A DNA stretch of 64,000 nt from Puccinia triticina (taxonomy: Eukaryota > Basidiomycota > Pucciniomycetes > Pucciniales > Pucciniaceae), in assembly GCF_026914185.1 (NCBI RefSeq), contig NC_070558.1:2604001-2668000 (forward strand). The letters are read 5' to 3'. Both the position numbers and the translations under genes were made by a program. Below the pieces are notes generated by a model. It saw only the letters and a list, made by a program, of their open reading frames with translations, was not told where the DNA came from and searched no databases. Below are positions 59,049 to 64,000 of the stretch, piece after piece (position 1 is the first letter of the stretch; each line of letters opens with the position of its first letter).

Positions 59049-59329
59049 GCATACATGAAAGATTGCAGCTTTAGGATGATTTAGCATCCACATGATTCCT
59101 TGTGGTCTGATTAGCACAGGCTCCTAAAGCACATTCTCTACGGTGCTCCGCTTCCTCCAAACCTCATTCCCTGACAACAAAAATCTGAGCAAAAATTTCA
59201 GGTTGAATGGGGCCAATCTGATGGCTGAGACCTCCCTGGATCCTGAAAACTGGAGCGCCAGCAATATTTGCGGCCTGATCACTGAGAGTAAAAACCAGTG
59301 ACATAAATTAAGGGGCCGGCTTTATGCAC

Positions 59330-59420
59330 TCCAAATATTTACTACATGCACTCCAAAAAAGGAGTGAACTTGTGTCTACTCCAATAAATTTTGGAGTGAG
59401 AAAAGTTTCACTCCAAAAGT
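59330..59420. repeat. ACTCC/GGAGT hairpin cluster, left of the Copia element
   Basis: Repeated CACTCCAAA and TTTGGAGTG in both orientations, e.g. ACTCCAATAAATTTTGGAGT. The same motifs lie at 63281-63480 and form the array at 63.67 kb. Confidence 0.75.
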
Positions 59421-59603
59421 GGGCTATATATTTGAGTTCCTCAGTAGTAGCATACTCATCAACCGGTCATGTAGTGATAGATTGAGTTGTAAACCTAGAT
59501 GAAACCTAGTTGAATGTTGTTTTAAATAGTCATTGTGTACCGCTCTCTATTTCTTTTCTTCATTCAATCACTCATCGTTGTTTCCAACTCATCTTGCACA
59601 ATA

Positions 59604-59905
59604 GGTGTGCTTGCTGGTCTTTCCTCAAGTAGCTTGTGTCGTGTGCTCACTTCTCTCGCTGGTCTTCGTAAAGGTTCATTGTTTTCTTTTCTGTTTCTTT
59701 CATTTCACTCTCATGAAATCCATTCAATCACTCATTGTTGTTTCCAACTCATCTCGCACAATAGGTGTGCTCGCTGGTCTTTCCTCAAGTAGCTTGTGTC
59801 GTGTGCTCACTTCTCTTGCTGGTCTTTGTAAAGGTGTGCTCGCTGGTCTTTCCTCAAGTAGCTTGTGTCGTGTGCTCACTTCTCTCGCTGGTCTTCGTAA
59901 AGACC
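59604..59905 (+). repeat. Three ~69-bp tandem repeats in a retrotransposon leader
   Basis: GGTGTGCTCGCTGGTCTTTC...TCAAGTAGCTTGTGTCGTGT...GGTCTTCGTAAA begins at about 59604, 59764 and 59833. Probably the 3' part of the 5' LTR. The LTR's left end was not located and there is no 3' partner in the window. Confidence 0.7.
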
Positions 59906-59927
59906 TTCTGCGCCTCTCCTTTCTATA

Positions 59928-59943
59928 GGTTATGAGCCCAGAG
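59928..59943 (+). promoter_or_regulatory. Primer-binding site, half-tRNA iMet type
   Basis: GGTTATGAGCCCAGAG. The core GGTTATGAGCCCAG is complementary to the anticodon stem-loop of initiator tRNA-Met (CTGGGCTCATAACC). Copia and Ty5 prime from this region of a cleaved iMet tRNA, so its place just before gag is as expected. Confidence 0.8.
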
Positions 59944-59997
59944 TCCTTACTCTAAGGACGCGCTTTTCAAATCACACGACGAATACCCAACCCTGCA

Positions 59998-62900
59998 ATG
60001 TCTGAATCCAAGACCACTATCCCCGATCTCTTGAAAGTCGACTTTCCAACTTGGAAACAGAAGATCCTGGGATACTGTCAGCAGCTGGGATTCAAATCGT
60101 ACTTGACGGCCTCAGTAGCACCTGCTGGTACCGATGCAGCCGGTCTGGTTCAGTTCAATCTCAACCAATTGAAAACGGCCGGTATTCTCCTCTCTCATAT
60201 GGGAATCAGTAACTTCAATTGATTTGTTACTGACACCAACGAAGAGAACCCGGTCGAGCTGTGGAAACTCCTCACCGACCATTACAAGGCTAAAACCAAG
60301 GGCAATCAATCCAAGGTTTATAATGAGTTCCTAGCGTCACCCTACAAGAACGACCTGGCCACTTACCTTGACAGCGTCAACCAGCACATCAAGTTGATGA
60401 CTTCGGCGGGGATGAAATTTACCGGACCCAACCTTGACATCAAAGAGACGTACATTGCAGAAACAATCGTACTCAAGCTTCCAGACAAGTATGCGACTGC
60501 AAGAGATTTGCTCTATGCTCAACGACCACTGACCATTGAACAAGTCATCAAGGCACTTGACAATACTTGTCAAAATGCTAAGCTCACCTCGGTTACCATC
60601 AAAACCAAAGACACCGCCATGGCCGCCTCCTTGAAAAAGAAGGGCAAAGCCAAGCGAGAATACTGCTCAGGAGGTAAACACAATCCAAAAGCAGATCATG
60701 CTGAAAAAGACTGCTGGCAACTCGGCAAGTCCTCAAAGAGCGCGAAGAAAGCTCAGGCAGATGAAGACTCAGACAGCGGTGATTCTAGATCAACCGGGAA
60801 CGGATTACGCTGTACCATCAAAGCTTTCGCAGCCATCAACACACCGAACATGTGTTACCTCGATAGTGGAGCTTCTCATCATATTTTTACCAACAAGACC
60901 TTGTTCAAAGATTATCGAGCAAAAACTAGTCAAGTCGAGCTGGCAGATGGAAACACGCTTCAAGTGAAAGGAAGCGGATTCGTCAACATCATCGCCAAAA
61001 ACAAGAAAATCATCCCGTTGAAGGCCCTTCACGTTCCTGGATTAAGCGCGACGCTAATAAGTCTGGGTCGCTTGTATGAGCGAGGCTGTGAAATCAAGAG
61101 AACCAGCAACAACTCCTTCATACTCGTCAGAGATGGAGAAGTAATTCTCAAGACATCGATCTCCGGAGGAACCTGTATGGTTCATTTAACGACCACTAGC
61201 AAAGGTCAGTCATCTTCAAGTTCCTTGGCTCAAATCTCAACGCTCACTGACGTCGATCTTCTTCATAGACGCGCCGGTCACTGCAGCAACGAGGCACTGA
61301 GGAGGATGTTTGGAATCTCTAATCTGTCCATCAAATGCGACTCATGCGCTATGTCCAAATCGCATCGGCTTGTATTCCCTTCTCACATTCCCCCAGCTAC
61401 TCATCCGCTTGAATCGGTCTACATGGACCTGAGCGGAAAGATCACCCCTTCCTCATTCGGCGGAAACCAGTACTATTTTAAAATCACGGACTGGTTTACA
61501 CGCTATCGTCATGTCTTCCTTTTGTCATCCAAGTCTGATACATTTTCGAAATTTATTGAATATTACAATAATGTTACAACCTTTCATGGTCGGCCGATTA
61601 AGAACGTGATCTTTGATGGAGGAGGTGAATTCAACTCAAGCAAGTTTACGGTATTCTTGAAGTCAAAGGGCGTATCAATTCATGTGACGGCCCCTTACAC
61701 CCCTCAGCAGAATGCCATCGCTGAGCGGGGAAATCAAACTACAAGCAAAAAGGCCCGTGCACTCCTCAAACAAGCTAATCTACCGGCAAAGTATTGGGGC
61801 GAAGCGGTCTCCACAGCAGTATTTCTGGAAAACATCACTCCTACTCGGAAATTGCAGTGGAAGACCCCACATGAGCTCTGGTTCGACTACCCGTTTGATA
61901 CTTCAAGATTACGCCTGTTTGGATGTAAGGCGTACGTGAATATACCAAAGAAACTAAGGATTGGCAAGTTTGGCAATACTGCTAAACGTGGTATTATGGT
62001 TGGGTATCAGCTGGGAATGCATAACTGGCGCATTCTTCTCCCAGGAGGGAAGGTTGAGCGCTGCCATGACGTCTCCTTTGACAAAGCAGACTTCCCAGGA
62101 GTCTCCCTTCTCTCCTCAGCTGATACATCCGATGAATCCAAAACGGTTGACATAGCTGAATTTGAAGAACTCAAACATACTACTCTCATCCCTCAAACTG
62201 AAGAAGTTGCGGAAGTTCAAGAAGAAGCTACGTCAGAGTCAAACTCAGATGATTTCAATCCGCAGGACTTAATTGGATCATCCAGCAATAACCATCAAGA
62301 ACCACCAGTCCCGGCTTCTCCAGTCACCAGCACTCAGTCCAGGCCTCAGCCCGGCTGGGATATAGTTCTTGCTCCTGATAAAGCCCCAAAGGACATATCG
62401 TCGGCCATTGATGAATCAAATATCATTGAGCACCGTAGGCGCCGCGCTAACTTGTGCATCTTTGACCAACTGGATGGGTTGATGCTAGATCATCTTCTTC
62501 CAGATCCCAACATTCATGCGGTAGCTTATGTTTCGGTCGGAGTTCCTCAAACTTACAACCAAGCAATGGCATCTGGAGAAGCTGAAGAATGGAGATTGGC
62601 AATCAATCTGGAGTTGTCTGCCATGGCCAATCTAGGTGTATGGGAAATAGTTTGAATACCTCGCGATCACGAACTTCTTGGTACAATCTGGGTGTTCAGG
62701 AAAAAGCTCAACGAAGACGGCTTAGTTTCAAAATTCAAAGCCAGATTGTGCGCGCAGGGTTTGCTGCAAGCTGCAGAAGACATACTCCACACCTACACGC
62801 CGACCGGACGATTTGCTGCACTTTGCACGGTAGTAACGGTTGGTTTATCCCGTGGGTATCAAGTTCACCAGATGGACGTCAAAAATGCGTTTCTGAACGG

Positions 62901-63281
62901 ACATTTGGAAGAAGAAGTCTATCTGCGGGCTCCTCCTGGTCACTGTCTCCGTTTGAAGAAAGAAATCTATGGTCTTAGGCAAGCTCCGAGGGTGTGGTAT
63001 TCGGCTCTAGCTGAATTTTTCAAATCCATCAATTTCAAACCTTCGCCGGCTGACCCTTCTTTATTCATAAGCAACTCGCCGTCGTGGGTGTGCTTCGTGC
63101 ATGTATACATGGATGATATGGTAATTGTCAGCCCGGATGTTCAGTGATTCAAAGACTTGATCTCGGCCCGCTTCAAGATGGAAGACATCGGCGAATTGAA
63201 GCATCTCCTTGGCGTCAAGGTGGCTTGGATTGGGGACAAGCAACTATACCTGTTTCAGGAAGCCTATATTACTAAATATAT
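59998..63281 (+). pseudogene. Ty1/Copia polyprotein (gag-pro-int-RT), inactivated
   Basis: One continuous frame from the ATG at 59998 (MSESKTTIPDLLKVDFPTWK), broken only by TGA at 60220, 62653 and 63145. Domains in order: gag to about 60700; a cysteine/His zinc-knuckle-like stretch (EYCSGGKHNPKADHAEKDC); aspartic protease YLDSGASHHI at about 60860; integrase with the H-x-x-x-H/C-C zinc region (LLHRRAGHCSNEAL...CDSCAMSK) and the core YMDLSG, VIFDGGGEF, PYTPQQNAIAERGN; chromodomain-like region; reverse transcriptase with QMDVKNAFLNG, LRQAPRVWY and VYMDDMVIVS. The sequence stops at ITKYI: the end of RT, RNase H and the 3' LTR are replaced by ACTCC hairpins. The three stops look like CGA-to-TGA changes. 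Confidence 0.92.
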
Positions 63282-63480
63282 TTGGAGTGAACCTTTGTTC
63301 ACTCCAAAAGTGGAATAAATTGGAGTGTTCAGAAGTTCACTCCAATATTTATTGGAGTGAAAACTTTTGCACTCCAAAAATGAAGTATAAAATTAGGCAC
63401 TCAAACTGTGGAGTGGAGTTCAACCCACTCCATGTTTTCTTTTGGAGTGTGGACCACTGGGCACTCCAAAAAAGTGGGGG
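63281..63480. repeat. ACTCC/GGAGT hairpins replacing the Copia 3' end
   Basis: Several short palindromes: GGAGTGAACCTTTGTTCACTCC-type, GGAGTGTTCAGAAGTTCACT, GGAGTGAAAACTTTTGCACT. Each has a GGAGTG/CACTCC stem with a variable loop. Confidence 0.8.
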
Positions 63481-63671
63481 CAGTGATTCCCATTGAAAAA
63501 GAGCAGATAAATAGGCTCAGACTCACTGGAATATTTGGGGCCTAGTCTTAAGGAGAGGAATGCGAGTGTGGTGGAAGTTGTCTGTAGGGGGGAGGCAGGA
63601 TCTCCAAAGGTCAAAGAATGACTTTGTTGTTGCTTGGAGTGCATGCATGTATTGAAAATAGGTGTAAAATC

Positions 63672-64000
63672 CAGTATTTATTGGAGTGTACAGTAGTACA
63701 CTCCAGTATTTATTGGAGTGTACAGTAGTACACTCCAGTATTTATTGGAGTGTACATTAGTACACTCCAGTATTTATTGGAGTGTACATTAGTACACTCC
63801 AGTATTTATTGGAGTGTACATTAGTACACTCCAGTATTTATTGGAGTGTACATTAGTACACTCCAGTATTTATTGGAGTGTACATTAGTACACTCCAGTA
63901 TTTATTGGAGTGTACATTAGTACACTCCAGTATTTATTGGAGTGTACATTAGTACACTCCAGTATTTATTGGAGTGTACAGTAGTACACTCCAGTATTCA
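63672..64000. repeat. 32-bp palindromic minisatellite
   Basis: About ten head-to-tail copies of a 32-bp unit: CAGTATTTATT, then GGAGTGTAC, a 4-nt loop (ATTA or AGTA), then GTACACTCC... . Each unit holds a perfect 9-bp stem. Two AGTA units open the array, ATTA units fill it and AGTA returns near the end. It runs to the window edge. Confidence 0.95.

Noticed and set aside
63672..64000. CRISPR-like array
   Set aside because: Units are contiguous with no variable spacers, and the host is a eukaryote; it is a minisatellite.

Overview
The window looks like a nuclear contig from a plant-pathogenic rust fungus (Pucciniales, Puccinia-like). The assignment rests on multi-exon genes with 56-120 bp GT-AG introns, signal-peptide mini-exons in front of secreted proteins, a fungal SNF5 orthologue with a GATA-like finger, and a very high load of nested transposons. 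It is an inference from style, not a database match. All exon models were built by hand; for the five main genes the summed exons keep an open frame.

Layout. 0.8-9.6 kb: degraded mobile DNA (Tc1/mariner-like transposase pseudogene, MITEs, LINE fragments, a solo LTR). 11.0-13.1 kb (-): a six-exon wax-synthase/MBOAT-like acyltransferase. 14.7-15.4 kb: a possible partial cysteine-rich secreted protein and a tiny basic ORF. 16.5-18.9 kb: MITEs. 19.2-24.6 kb (-): a seven-exon SNF5/SMARCB1 subunit of SWI/SNF with a long N-terminal poly-Q. 25.7-29.2 kb (+): an eleven-exon secreted protein of about 920 residues, built from four copies of a module whose middle exon is 103 nt every time. 30.4-43.5 kb: a deeply nested transposon stack (LTR-like element, tRNA-derived SINE dimers, CACTA-like elements, a short LTR retrotransposon, hAT-like MITEs). 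43.7-44.8 kb: two TIR elements and a tRNA-like sequence. 47.6-50.0 kb (+): an unrecognised 770-residue protein. 51.7-52.5 kb (-): a small secreted His/Pro-rich protein. 53.6-59.0 kb: more TIR/foldback elements, a Helitron helicase remnant and a second solo LTR. 59.4-63.3 kb (+): a Copia polyprotein with three TGA stops and a lost 3' part. 63.7-64.0 kb: a 32-bp palindromic minisatellite running off the end.

The real genes sit in gene islands (11-15, 19-29, 47-53 kb) separated by repeats. They form no operon or obvious pathway: one is chromatin remodelling, one lipid acylation, two are secreted and one is unknown. The most novel items are the four-module secreted protein and the nested stack, in which target-site duplications (TSDs) allow the insertion order to be read and which shows two CACTA-like insertions at the same nucleotide of two SINE copies. 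Short non-autonomous elements with unrelated interiors also share CAA...TTG ends and 7-bp TSDs.
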